From assembly GCA_013697625.1 (NCBI GenBank), contig JACCWN010000034.1:1-55529 (forward strand): a stretch of 55,529 nucleotides of DNA, given 5' to 3'. The notes beneath the pieces are model-generated. The model saw only the letters and a list, made by a program, of their open reading frames with translations. It searched no databases and had not been told where the DNA came from. The stretch is from Legionella sp. Lineage in GTDB: Bacteria; Pseudomonadota; Gammaproteobacteria; Legionellales; Legionellaceae. Of this stretch, positions 35,681 through 44,612 are shown piece by piece (within the stretch, counting starts at the first letter, position 1; each line of letters starts with the position of its first letter). The position numbers and the translations under genes are program-made.

Positions 35681-38440
35681 TTACAAACTTTCAATACTTG
35701 ACTTGTGTTGTAACAATTTATCTTTAGCTTGCTGTGCTTGGTGTAACTTTTCCTGTTCTTTAGATATAATATCAGATGGCGCTTTATCAGTAAATTTTGG
35801 GTTGTTCAATTTGCTTTCAGCAAGTCGAATAGCTGTATCAAGTTTAAGCACTTCCTTAGCAAGTCTTGATAATTCAGCTTTTTTATCAATCAAATCAGCC
35901 ATTGGAACCATTAATTCTATGTCTCCAACAACTGCGGTCGCTGACAAAGGTAGGTCTTCCTCGGAAGTTAGATACTGTATCCGAGATACTTTACTCAAAA
36001 CCATTAATATCCTTTGGTGTTTTTCAATACGCTCTTGAATGTTAGGTGAGGCATGACGAATCAACAAAGGAATCGATTTAGCAGGAGAGATGGACATCTC
36101 GCTCCTAAGGGTTCTTAAGGCCTGAATGATTGTTTTTAACCAACCTAATTCTTCTTCGATCGATTCATTTATAAATTCTTTATCGACCTCAGGAAAGGCG
36201 GATAACATAATGCTGTTACTGTCTTCACCAAGCGTGGTCCTTTGCCATATTTCCTCTGTGATGAACGGCATGATGGGGTGCAGCAATTTTAAAATTTGAT
36301 CCAATACATGAATCAAAGTTCGTCGTGTACCTCTTTTCACTGCGGCTAATGCAAATTCATCTTGGAGCACTGGTTTTGATAATTCTAAATACCAATCACA
36401 GTATTCGTGCCAGACAAATTCATATAAGGTACTTGCCAACAGATCAAATCGATAACATTCAAAATAGTAACGCACTTTGGCAATGGTATTTTGTAAAATA
36501 GATAGGATCCAAAGGTCCGCTGGTGTGTATTGAAAGGCACCATCGCCAAAATCAATGGCTTCTTCATCGGTGTTTAGAAGCACATAGCGGGCAGCATTCC
36601 ACAACTTATTACAAAAATTTCGATAGCCTTCCACCCGGCCAAGATCAAATCGAACATTTCTGCCGGTAGAGGCCAGCGAGCAATAAGTAAATCTTAAGGC
36701 ATCTGTGCCATAGGCTTTAATTCCTTCGGGAAATTCTTTTTTTGTGGCTTTGATGATTTTATCTTTAACTGAAGACAGCATCATGTTTGAAGTACGTTTT
36801 ATTAGTAAAGAATCTAAACTTATGCCATCAATGATGTCCAGAGGATCTATGACATTGCCCTTGGATTTAGACATTTTATTGCCTTCACTGTCACGTATTA
36901 GGCCGGTTATAAAAACCTCTTTAAAAGGTATTTTACCTGTAAATTTTAGCCCCATCATGATCATACGGGCAACCCAAAAAAACAGAATGTCAAAGCCTGT
37001 GACCAGTACTGAGGAAGGATAAAATTGTTCGAATTCTCGAGTCCGTTCAGGCCATCCTAAGGTTGAAAATGGCCAAAGTGCAGAAGAGAACCAAGTATCA
37101 AGGACATCTTCGTCTTGTTTAAGTGGACTGGACTCATCGATGCTGTATTTAAATCGCACATCATTTTCACTATAGCCTACATAAATATTGCCATGGTTAT
37201 CATACCAAGCAGGTATGCGGTGCCCCCACCATAGTTGACGGCTAATGCACCAGTCTTCAATGTTTTCCATCCATTGATAATATGTTTTAGTCCAATTGTC
37301 TGGAATAAAGCGGATAGCGCCGTCCCTAACCGCAGCTATGGCCGGATCTGCCAGTGGTTTTGTTTTTACATACCATTGGTCCGTGAGCAAAGGCTCTATG
37401 ATAGTATTTGATTTCTCTCCACGGGGAATCTTTAATTTATGCGGTTCTGTTTTGACTAATAAACCCGCGGCCTCTAAATCCTCTATGATTTGATCTCTAG
37501 CAACAAATCTATCCATGCCCTGGTATTTAATAGGTGCATTTTTATTAATAGCCGCTTTTTTAGTTAAAATATTGATGGTGGGTAGCTGATGACGTTTACC
37601 AATCAAATGATCATTAAAATCATGGGCAGGAGTAATCTTTACACAACCACTGCCAAATTCAGGGTCTACATACTCGTCCGCAATAACAGGAATGTATCTA
37701 TCACATAAAGGAAGGTGCACGTCTCTTCCTATTAAATGCTTAAATCGCAAATCATCGGGATGGACAGCTATGGCACTATCCCCTAGGAGGGTCTCGGGAC
37801 GTGTGGTGGCAACGATGAGGGACTCTTCTGAATCAACCACTGGGTACCGAATATGCCAAAGAAAGCCATCCTCCTCTTCAGTCAAAACTTCAAGATCTGA
37901 GACTGCTGTACCTAGCTTAGGATCCCAGTTTACTAAACGAATCCCTCTATAAATAAGCCCCTCATCAAAAAGCTGTACAAACACTTTTTGTACAGCTGCT
38001 GATAGCCCTTCATCCATTGTAAAACGTTCGCGGTTCCAGTCTACCGAGTCACCTAATCGTCGCATTTGCTGAGTGATGGTATTGCCTGATTCAGCTTTCC
38101 ATTGCCACACACGGTCTAAGAAATCTTCACGGCTTAATTCTTTTCTTAATATTCCTTCAGATTCTAAATTGCGCTCGACAACCAATTGAGTAGAAATACC
38201 GGCATGATCTGTCCCTGGCTGCCATAGAGTCCTATCACCTAACATACGGTGGTAACGGGTTAATGCATCCATTATTGTATGTTGAAACCCATGCCCCATA
38301 TGTAGACTGCCAGTCACATTAGGTGGGGGCAACATGATACAATAGGGCTGGCCATCACCATAAGCTTGGAAATAATGGAGTGATTCCCATTTTTTATAAC
38401 AATCTTGTTCAATGCTCTCTGGTGAGTAGGTTTTATCCAT
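35681..38440 (-). CDS. valS: valyl-tRNA synthetase
   Basis: 919 aa, full length. Class I synthetase: HIGH motif as HMGHG near residue 47 (PPPNVTGSLHMGHG) and KMSKSKGNV near residue 515. The CP1 editing domain, the anticodon-binding domain and the C-terminal coiled coil (KKAELSRLAKEVLKLDTAIRLAESKL) are all present. It charges tRNA-Val. Its upstream side carries two small repeats. No truncation or frameshift seen. Confidence 0.97.
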   Translation of the reverse strand: MDKTYSPESIEQDCYKKWESLHYFQAYGDGQPYCIMLPPPNVTGSLHMGHGFQHTIMDALTRYHRMLGDRTLWQPGTDHAGISTQLVVERNLESEGILRKELSREDFLDRVWQWKAESGNTITQQMRRLGDSVDWNRERFTMDEGLSAAVQKVFVQLFDEGLIYRGIRLVNWDPKLGTAVSDLEVLTEEEDGFLWHIRYPVVDSEESLIVATTRPETLLGDSAIAVHPDDLRFKHLIGRDVHLPLCDRYIPVIADEYVDPEFGSGCVKITPAHDFNDHLIGKRHQLPTINILTKKAAINKNAPIKYQGMDRFVARDQIIEDLEAAGLLVKTEPHKLKIPRGEKSNTIIEPLLTDQWYVKTKPLADPAIAAVRDGAIRFIPDNWTKTYYQWMENIEDWCISRQLWWGHRIPAWYDNHGNIYVGYSENDVRFKYSIDESSPLKQDEDVLDTWFSSALWPFSTLGWPERTREFEQFYPSSVLVTGFDILFFWVARMIMMGLKFTGKIPFKEVFITGLIRDSEGNKMSKSKGNVIDPLDIIDGISLDSLLIKRTSNMMLSSVKDKIIKATKKEFPEGIKAYGTDALRFTYCSLASTGRNVRFDLGRVEGYRNFCNKLWNAARYVLLNTDEEAIDFGDGAFQYTPADLWILSILQNTIAKVRYYFECYRFDLLASTLYEFVWHEYCDWYLELSKPVLQDEFALAAVKRGTRRTLIHVLDQILKLLHPIMPFITEEIWQRTTLGEDSNSIMLSAFPEVDKEFINESIEEELGWLKTIIQALRTLRSEMSISPAKSIPLLIRHASPNIQERIEKHQRILMVLSKVSRIQYLTSEEDLPLSATAVVGDIELMVPMADLIDKKAELSRLAKEVLKLDTAIRLAESKLNNPKFTDKAPSDIISKEQEKLHQAQQAKDKLLQHKSSIESL

Positions 38441-38750
38441 GAGTCTGGCCCGTTTAATAAATCCTCGGATTTTATCATAAAAGTGGAAAATTGAATAGGC
38501 AAGCGGGCGGCAAATCCAGGCTGTCCCATATAAATAGAATTTTGTTTGAGCAGAGAAAGTGCCACAGGATAAAAAACCCTCATCCCCAACCTTCTCTCTA
38601 GGAGGAGAGGGGAGCTGCTCCGTGCCTCAATCTAACACCTGTGCTCAACAAAATTCTATGGGACAGCCTTGGGTGCAAATCAGATTAGATAGCGCTGGTG
38701 CAATTGATTTATTTACCAGTTTAAAGAGTAAATGAGTTTCTCGACCACGA
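38441..38750. other. intergenic region filled by two small repeats
   Basis: 310 bp between valS and the RND permease gene without coding content. Almost all of it from 38519 rightwards is explained by a terminal-inverted-repeat element and copy 3 of the dispersed palindrome. The remaining 38441-38518 should contain the valS promoter. Confidence 0.6.
38519..38669. mobile_element. MITE-like element with terminal inverted repeats
   Basis: The left end GGCTGTCCCATA...AGAATTTTGTTTGAGCA (38519 onwards) is the inverted repeat of the right end TGCTCAACAAAATTCTATGGGACAGCC (to about 38668), apart from a 5-nt insertion and one extra base. The 90-bp centre has CCCTCATCCCCAACC and an AGGAGGAGAGGGGAG palindrome half. 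No transposase is inside. No clear target duplication. Confidence 0.65.
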
Positions 38751-38757
38751 CTAGTTA
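38684..38757 (-). repeat. dispersed palindromic element, copy 3 (centre deleted)
   Basis: Both outer arms of copy 2 are present in order: AGCGCTGGTGCAATTGATT and TTACCAGT on the left, then AAGAGTAAATGAGTTTC and CGACCACGACTAGTT on the right. The central palindrome of about 45 bp is missing. The TAG stop codon of the RND permease gene lies in its right arm. Confidence 0.6.
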
Positions 38758-41700
38758 CTACCCAAGCCTTGTAAAGAATCACGTTTTATTTTCACTAGAC
38801 GATGATCCTCAGCAATATACGTGTACAGTGTTGGTACAACAAATAAAGTAAAACAAGTTCCTAATAATAAGCCCGTAGCAATTACTAACCCTATGTCGAA
38901 GCGGCTGACCGCGCCTGCTCCGCTGGCTATTATCAAAGGTAAGACACCAAATACCATAGCCGCTGTAGTCATCAAGATTGGCCTTAATCGAATAGCTGCA
39001 GCTTCTTCAACAGCCGCCCTTCTATCTAGGTTTTTTTCTCTTTGCAAATGATTTGCAAAATCCACAATTAAAATACCATGTTTAGATATCAATCCTATCA
39101 AAGTAATCAAACCCACCTGTGTATAAATATTAATAGTTGCCAGCCCTAAATTTAAGGGAATAAGAGCGCCACAAATAGACATAGGAACACTGATCAAAAT
39201 AACAAGGGGGTCTCGAAAACTTTCATATTGTGCAGATAATACTAAAAATATGATGATGATTGCGAAAACAAATGCAAATACCAAAGCGCTACCTTCTTGC
39301 ATAAATTGACGTGATACACCCCCATAATCCACTGAAAAGCCAACAGGCAAGGTCTCTTCGGCAGCTTTTTGTAAAAACGCAAGACCCTCTCCCAGTGTTT
39401 TACCAGGCATCATAACCGCTTGAATGGTTGCTGAATTTAATTGTTGAAAATGGGTTGCGGCATTGGGTTGGATTTTTTCAACAGGTATTACGACAGTTGA
39501 CAGTGGAATCATGCCATTTTTTGCAGTTTTTACATAAATCTGGCCTAATTGATCAACAGTAAGACGATATTTTCTGTCTAATTGTGGTATTACCTGGTAA
39601 CTTCGACCTTCAAGGTTAAAGTAATTAACATAATTCCCGGACAAAGCACTGGTTAAACTGCTGCCTATTGATTTCATATCCAATCCCATTTCAGAGGCTT
39701 TGGACCGATTAATAGCCAATTCGATTTGTGGTTGGTTGAACTTCAGGGAGTTATCTACAAAAATAAAAAGTCCGCTTTTTTTTGCTTTTGCAGTTAACTT
39801 ATCAGAAAGATTCAACAATGTTGGAAAATCATTGGTCGTTTTTAACACAAACTGAACTGGAGTACCCGTACCACCCCCAGGCAGTGGGGGTGGTATGATT
39901 GCAAATGTATTTAACCCTGGTATTTTTGAAAGCTTATCTTGCAAGGGTTGTTTCAAAGCAAACTGTCGGGTACTGCGTTCGTCCCAAGGCTTTAACACCA
40001 TACCAGACATAGGTTGTGATGAATTAATGGTAAAATAATTTTCAGTTTCCGAAAAGCTTTTGTAAATTGCATCAAAAGGCTTGGTAAAAGCCTCTACATA
40101 ATTAAGCGTTGCAGTTTGTGGGGCTGTCCCCATAACAAAGAAAAATCCCTGGTCTTCCTCAGGTGCTGTTTCTGCTGCTGTATGCATATATAAATATGGC
40201 AACATACAAATAACTACAGCTGCCAATACCAACATAATCAGACGAGTTTCCATCAAACTATGCAAGGTATTTTGGTAAGCAATTTTTAATCTATTAAAAA
40301 TTCTATCCAATTGGTTGGCAAATCCTTTTTCGCTCACCTCTTTTGATAAGATTTTAGAAGACATCATTGGGGATAAGGTTAAAGCAATGATACCAGAAAT
40401 GATGACAGAACAGGCCAAGGTAAAAGCGAATTCTTTAAACAAGGCGCCTGTTAAACCACCCATAAATCCAATGGGTGCATATACAGCAGCAAGTGTTATA
40501 GTCATGGCAATGATAGGAATTGCAATCTCACGAGCGCCAATCAAAGCTGCTTCCAGGGGCATTTTCCCCTCCTCAATGTGTCTGTGTACATTTTCTACAA
40601 CCACAATGGCATCATCAACTACTAAGCCAATAGCCAAAACAAAAGCCAAAAGTGTGAGTAAATTGATGCTATACCCCAGACCCAACATCAGTGTACAAAC
40701 ACCAATCAAGGATAAGGGGATTGTCACTACTGGGATTAAAACTGAACGAAAGGATCCTAAAAATAAGTAAATAACCAAAATGACAATAACACCAGCTTCA
40801 ATGATGGTATAAATGACCTCTTTTATAGAGGCTCGTATAAAGGCTGTGGCATCATAGACTATGGTTCCAGTTAAGGAAGGTGGGAACTCCTTAGCAATGG
40901 AAGGAAATAATTTTTTAGCATCACCAATTACCGTCAAAGGATTGGCAGTAGGTGTGGGGGTGAGTGATATAAATACGGCCTTTTTTCCATTAAATGTTAC
41001 GGAAGTATTATAATGTTGAGATGCCAATTCAATTTTTGCGATGTCACGTAACCGCACAATAGATCCATTTTCACTGGAAACAATCAGGTTGCTAAACTCT
41101 TTTTCATTATTCAAATCGGTTTTAGCCTTGATATTCATGGCAACGTATTCGCTTTTGGTGTTACCAGCTGCAGTTAAAAAGTTATTGTTGGCTAAAACCG
41201 TTGATACCATGGCAGGAGAAACATTCAAAGCCGCCATTTTTATAGGATTTAAAAATATGCGCATTGAATATACTTCCCCCCCTATGATATCGGCACTAGA
41301 CACCCCATCAATTGTTTGCAACTGAGGTTGGACCACCCTTGTTGCATAATCAGTAATCTGACGTGGGTTCATTTCATTACTGTCTAAGCTTATATACATC
41401 AAAGGCGTTGAGGCATCGGATTTTTTTAAGATGATCGGCAGTTGTGCTTCAGGAGGAAGCTGATTGGTAACCTGTTGCACTTTACTCATCACATCGGTAA
41501 AGGCAACCTGTGGATCAAAATTTAATTTTATTGTAAGCGTTATTGTGCTAAGTCCCTGAACGCTGGAAGATGTCATATAATCAATGCCCTCAGCACTAGC
41601 AACTGCATTTTCTAATGGCGTAGTTATGAAACCGGCAATTAGATTGGCATCTGCTCCGGGGTAACTGGTTGAAATGGTGATGACTGTATTTTCCATACGC

Positions 41701-41813
41701 GGGTATTGACGAATTTGCATTTTATAGATGGAATTGATCCCAAAAAGAAAAATAAGCAAACTGATAACCACAGCAAGCACGGGCCTTTTTATAAAAAGAT
41801 CTGTAAAATTCAT
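38751..41813 (-). CDS. RND efflux permease (HAE1/MexB type)
   Basis: 1020 aa, full length. Twelve membrane segments, two large periplasmic loops, an N-terminus FIKRPVLAVVISLLIFLFG typical of the family, and the proton-relay GLVVDDAIVVVENVHRHIEEGK in helix 4 (two adjacent aspartates). It exports hydrophobic compounds with proton antiport. It lies 9 bp downstream of the adaptor gene. There is no outer-membrane factor in the operon; the TolC protein at 19.9-21.3 kb is a likely partner. Its stop codon is inside repeat copy 3. Confidence 0.95.
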   Translation of the reverse strand: MNFTDLFIKRPVLAVVISLLIFLFGINSIYKMQIRQYPRMENTVITISTSYPGADANLIAGFITTPLENAVASAEGIDYMTSSSVQGLSTITLTIKLNFDPQVAFTDVMSKVQQVTNQLPPEAQLPIILKKSDASTPLMYISLDSNEMNPRQITDYATRVVQPQLQTIDGVSSADIIGGEVYSMRIFLNPIKMAALNVSPAMVSTVLANNNFLTAAGNTKSEYVAMNIKAKTDLNNEKEFSNLIVSSENGSIVRLRDIAKIELASQHYNTSVTFNGKKAVFISLTPTPTANPLTVIGDAKKLFPSIAKEFPPSLTGTIVYDATAFIRASIKEVIYTIIEAGVIVILVIYLFLGSFRSVLIPVVTIPLSLIGVCTLMLGLGYSINLLTLLAFVLAIGLVVDDAIVVVENVHRHIEEGKMPLEAALIGAREIAIPIIAMTITLAAVYAPIGFMGGLTGALFKEFAFTLACSVIISGIIALTLSPMMSSKILSKEVSEKGFANQLDRIFNRLKIAYQNTLHSLMETRLIMLVLAAVVICMLPYLYMHTAAETAPEEDQGFFFVMGTAPQTATLNYVEAFTKPFDAIYKSFSETENYFTINSSQPMSGMVLKPWDERSTRQFALKQPLQDKLSKIPGLNTFAIIPPPLPGGGTGTPVQFVLKTTNDFPTLLNLSDKLTAKAKKSGLFIFVDNSLKFNQPQIELAINRSKASEMGLDMKSIGSSLTSALSGNYVNYFNLEGRSYQVIPQLDRKYRLTVDQLGQIYVKTAKNGMIPLSTVVIPVEKIQPNAATHFQQLNSATIQAVMMPGKTLGEGLAFLQKAAEETLPVGFSVDYGGVSRQFMQEGSALVFAFVFAIIIIFLVLSAQYESFRDPLVILISVPMSICGALIPLNLGLATINIYTQVGLITLIGLISKHGILIVDFANHLQREKNLDRRAAVEEAAAIRLRPILMTTAAMVFGVLPLIIASGAGAVSRFDIGLVIATGLLLGTCFTLFVVPTLYTYIAEDHRLVKIKRDSLQGLGSN

Positions 41814-41822
41814 AAAAATGTC

Positions 41823-43100
41823 CTATTGGCCCAGATCATCTGGATTAGTCACATCATTGAGCAAGAAATCATTGTTAATTACCACTTCTGCATTATTTTG
41901 TAGTTTGATATCTCCAGTGCTCACAACCAATTGACCAGCTTTGATTCCCTTTTTTATAACTGTGAAGTTTCCTTGCTGATCACCTGTGGTGACAAAAATC
42001 CTTTTTACAATGCTTCGAACTTTATTGGACTTGTCATTTTGAGAAGGATTCTTCTTTGATTCTTTTTGTTGCTCGATGATATAAACAGAATTCCCGTATA
42101 AGCTGTAAGAAACTGCCGTAGAGGGAACGACCACTGTTTTAGGGTGCGGTGGTTGGGGGATTTGAATGGATGCAAACATGCCTGGTATAAATACATACTT
42201 TGTTATTATATTCTTTTTATTTAAATCAGAATTACAAGTCACAATGAGCTTTGAGCCACTTTTTTCTTTGCTTGTTTTAACAAGAGAACTTTTTAAAGGA
42301 TTGGTAATTCCTGCCACAGGACAATTAGGCAGTATGGCTTGTATCAAAACATTATGCGTATTCAAATCAACCTTTGAATTGAGGGCGGTAATTTTACCTT
42401 GGAAGAGTATGGTCGGAAACTCATCTACAGAAAAAGACAAGGTTTGATTGATTTTTATCAGTTTGTATAATTGTTCTGGCAGATAAAATTCTAAATACAA
42501 AGGATCTAAAGATTGCAGGGAAACCACGATTGTTTTACCCGGTGTGACATACTCTCCGAGATTCACTCGTCTAATACCGGCATTGCCATCAAAAGGTGCA
42601 AGGATGTGTTTTTGATTGATTTGAGCTTGGGTTTGTTCTACTTTTGCCTGTGCTTGTTGCAAATTGGCTTTGGCCTCATCGACGCTAGAGCTAGGGGTAG
42701 CACCCGTTTTTAAAAGTTCAGCTTGTCTTTTAAAATTTAAGTCTTTAAGTACCAAATCGGCTTGGTTAAATTTTAAAAGCGCCTGGTCCACACTGTCATC
42801 AAGGGTAATTAAAGGCGCATCTTTAAGGACATATTGCCCAGATTCAAAGCTGATTTTAATGACATTGCCTGCAACTTGAGAACTGATATCCACGCCATTT
42901 AAAGCAACAAAGGTACCTACTGTGCTGATTGTAGGCTGCCAGTTAACTGCTTTAGCAATTGCGGAAGAAACACTGACTGCAGGTGGCTGATAACTGGCAA
43001 AAAATTTTGCAATCATGGTGGTTTTAATTATATTATATGCAATTATGCCGCCGAAAACGATCGCTAAGGCTAGTAGCATGAACGTCATGCGCTTTTTCAT
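41823..43100 (-). CDS. RND efflux periplasmic adaptor (membrane-fusion) protein
   Basis: 425 aa. One N-terminal membrane segment (residues 5-25), lipoyl-like halves (VDISSQVAGNVIKISFESGQYVLKDAPLITLD, then HILAPFDGNAGIRRVNLGEYVTPGKTIVVS) around an alpha hairpin rich in Gln/Ala (KANLQQAQAKVEQTQAQINQ), and a C-terminal beta-barrel/MP domain (VVVPSTAVSYSLYGNSVYI). It bridges the RND pump and the outer-membrane channel. Insertion of a Ser/Lys/Asn-rich stretch near residues 255-300 and again near 355-370 makes it somewhat longer than AcrA (397 aa). Confidence 0.93.
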   Translation of the reverse strand: MKKRMTFMLLALAIVFGGIIAYNIIKTTMIAKFFASYQPPAVSVSSAIAKAVNWQPTISTVGTFVALNGVDISSQVAGNVIKISFESGQYVLKDAPLITLDDSVDQALLKFNQADLVLKDLNFKRQAELLKTGATPSSSVDEAKANLQQAQAKVEQTQAQINQKHILAPFDGNAGIRRVNLGEYVTPGKTIVVSLQSLDPLYLEFYLPEQLYKLIKINQTLSFSVDEFPTILFQGKITALNSKVDLNTHNVLIQAILPNCPVAGITNPLKSSLVKTSKEKSGSKLIVTCNSDLNKKNIITKYVFIPGMFASIQIPQPPHPKTVVVPSTAVSYSLYGNSVYIIEQQKESKKNPSQNDKSNKVRSIVKRIFVTTGDQQGNFTVIKKGIKAGQLVVSTGDIKLQNNAEVVINNDFLLNDVTNPDDLGQ

Positions 43101-43268
43101 TATCTATTCCTAACTATTTACTGTGTGGGGATTAAAAAGCCCATCCCCCTTAATACAGTTGCTAAAAGCCATTTAAAATTATATGCGATTGTATCATATA
43201 GGAAATATTTAGTTCTCTAAATTATTAGACACAGTCAATATTTTTTTAATGAACATTAAAAAAACCTG

Positions 43269-43296
43269 TTGACTAATAAGGTGACTTTGATACTAT
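43269..43296 (+). promoter_or_regulatory. putative sigma70 promoter
   Basis: TTGACT (43269-43274) and TACTAT (43291-43296) with a 16-nt spacer, 30 bp upstream of the ATG at 43327; a good AAAGGAG ribosome binding site lies between. The rest of the 43101-43326 gap holds the divergent RND promoter. Confidence 0.55.
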
Positions 43297-43326
43297 GCAA
43301 TTTCCAATAATGAAAGGAGAACGCCA

Positions 43327-43731
43327 ATGAAGTTGAAGTCAATTTTGTTTATTCTATTTTGTAGTCTATTTACAACGGCTTTTGCAGAAACAGCTGAATA
43401 CTCAAAAGCAACCAATCCTGATCCAATAATAAAATCTATCACATCCAAAAATGGTTGTGGGGCTATTAGAGTGATTAATAACACTGCTGGAGCCTATGAT
43501 ATTTTGGTGTCTACGAGTGTAGACAATTATTATCAATCATGGGTTATTTGGACAAATCATTTTCTAGATATCAGCACATTTTATGATGGTTATTGTCACA
43601 CAGGTATCAATAATCTAAAAATAGAATCCTATTTTTCTCCAACTTATAACACTGGTTGGGTTTCTATGGGCAGTGTTATTACAGTGAATTACCTAAGTAA
43701 TAAATTACAAGCTACAATAGCACCAAAGTAA
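43327..43731 (+). CDS. small secreted protein, unrecognised
   Basis: 134 aa. Signal peptide (residues 1-20, ending in TAFA) and a mature domain with two cysteines (NGCGAIRVINN and YDGYCHTGINN) that could form a disulfide, many aromatic residues and alternating beta-type strands. No known family comes to mind. It has its own promoter, a strong ribosome binding site and a strong terminator, so it is expressed as a single-gene unit, perhaps with some read-through to the lipoprotein gene. Confidence 0.7.
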   Translation: MKLKSILFILFCSLFTTAFAETAEYSKATNPDPIIKSITSKNGCGAIRVINNTAGAYDILVSTSVDNYYQSWVIWTNHFLDISTFYDGYCHTGINNLKIESYFSPTYNTGWVSMGSVITVNYLSNKLQATIAPK

Positions 43732-43748
43732 TTATTCAAAGATGCACA

Positions 43749-43778
43749 AAAGGGCATCTATGATGCCCTTTATTTTTT
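43749..43778 (+). terminator. rho-independent terminator
   Basis: Perfect 10-bp stem AAAGGGCATC/GATGCCCTTT (43749-43758, 43762-43771) with a 3-nt loop, followed by ATTTTTT. It lies 18 bp after the small secreted protein gene and just before the lipoprotein's ribosome binding site. Confidence 0.88.
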
Positions 43779-43792
43779 AAGAGGAGTACCAA

Positions 43793-44353
43793 ATGAAATA
43801 CCTTATAGTCGGCTTAATAGCTTTACCTCTACTGACCTCATGTGAAGTTACCGAGGAGCGATATGAACCTAGATATGAAGCCCCCCAACCCCAAGTTGAA
43901 ATACAAGGGCCTCAAGGTGGTTATTCACAAAGGCAAAATAGAAGACCTGCTCCCCCAGTAAGGGTCACACCTCCTCAACAGCCCCGTGACCAAATCATTG
44001 TGGAAAAACCTCAAGTTGAGATAGAAAGAAATAGGCATCGTAGACGCCATGAAACACGTGTGAATGTTACGGCTGCTCCATCACAAAATGCGCCTACACA
44101 GGTACAAATACAAGCGAGTGCTCCACAACAAGTACAAATACAACCAAATGTACCCAAGCAAGTAGAAGTGGTAAAACAAATTCCAGTTCAAGTAGCTCTG
44201 GTACCCACCGCGCCTACCTCTGAGCCGGTAAAACTTGCAGCAACTGCACCTATTGAAATAACGGCGACTGAAAGCAAACCTAAAACACCTATGGTTGTAA
44301 AAAAATCTATGGATTTGGAAACAGAAACAGCGCCAGTTGACATAACCAAATAG
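43793..44353 (+). CDS. Pro/Gln/Val-rich lipoprotein
   Basis: 186 aa. Signal peptide with lipobox LLTSC (Cys at residue 17). The mature part has no folded-domain look: Pro, Gln, Val and Arg dominate, with imperfect repeats such as QVQIQASAPQ and QVQIQPNVPK, and a basic NRHRRRHETR patch near residue 82. It may be a surface or periplasm-spanning extended protein. Ribosome binding site AAGAGGAG precedes the ATG. No function can be stated. Confidence 0.65.
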   Translation: MKYLIVGLIALPLLTSCEVTEERYEPRYEAPQPQVEIQGPQGGYSQRQNRRPAPPVRVTPPQQPRDQIIVEKPQVEIERNRHRRRHETRVNVTAAPSQNAPTQVQIQASAPQQVQIQPNVPKQVEVVKQIPVQVALVPTAPTSEPVKLAATAPIEITATESKPKTPMVVKKSMDLETETAPVDITK

Positions 44354-44380
44354 CTTAAAATATCCCTATATTATTGCTTA

Positions 44381-44432
44381 ACTTCGACACATACAGGTAA
44401 ACCCACTACCTTGGTCAAAGTTAAGCAGTCTA
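44381..44432. other. inverted repeat downstream of the lipoprotein gene
   Basis: A perfect 10-bp outer stem TGCTTAACTT/AAGTTAAGCA with an inner AGGTA/TACCT pair could form a 50-nt hairpin. There is no T tract after it, so it is only terminator-like. The rest of 44354-44612 should carry the glyA promoter; I found no riboswitch-like structure. Confidence 0.45.
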
Positions 44433-44612
44433 TGTGATAATAATAAAAAAATGACAACAGTAGGTTTTTATTTAATCAAAGTAGGATCATGCCCTGATCT
44501 TTACCCGGGGAATTTAGTATCTTCATGTTTTTTGTGTTATCCTAAGCGGCACATTTTCAATAGACCTGCGAATTTGGTTTAAGATAAATCAATCAAAGTT
44601 TAAGGATCATTC

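Noticed and set aside
35703..36038. 111-aa plus-strand open frame
   Set aside because: Shadow of the valS C-terminal coding region.
40315..40770. 151-aa plus-strand open frame
   Set aside because: Antisense to the RND permease, rich in Ser/Lys/Ile as expected from a reversed membrane-protein frame, no ribosome binding site.
44354..44612. Riboswitch upstream of glyA
   Set aside because: A hairpin is present but none of the conserved glycine or tetrahydrofolate riboswitch core sequences could be seen, and it lies closer to the preceding gene.
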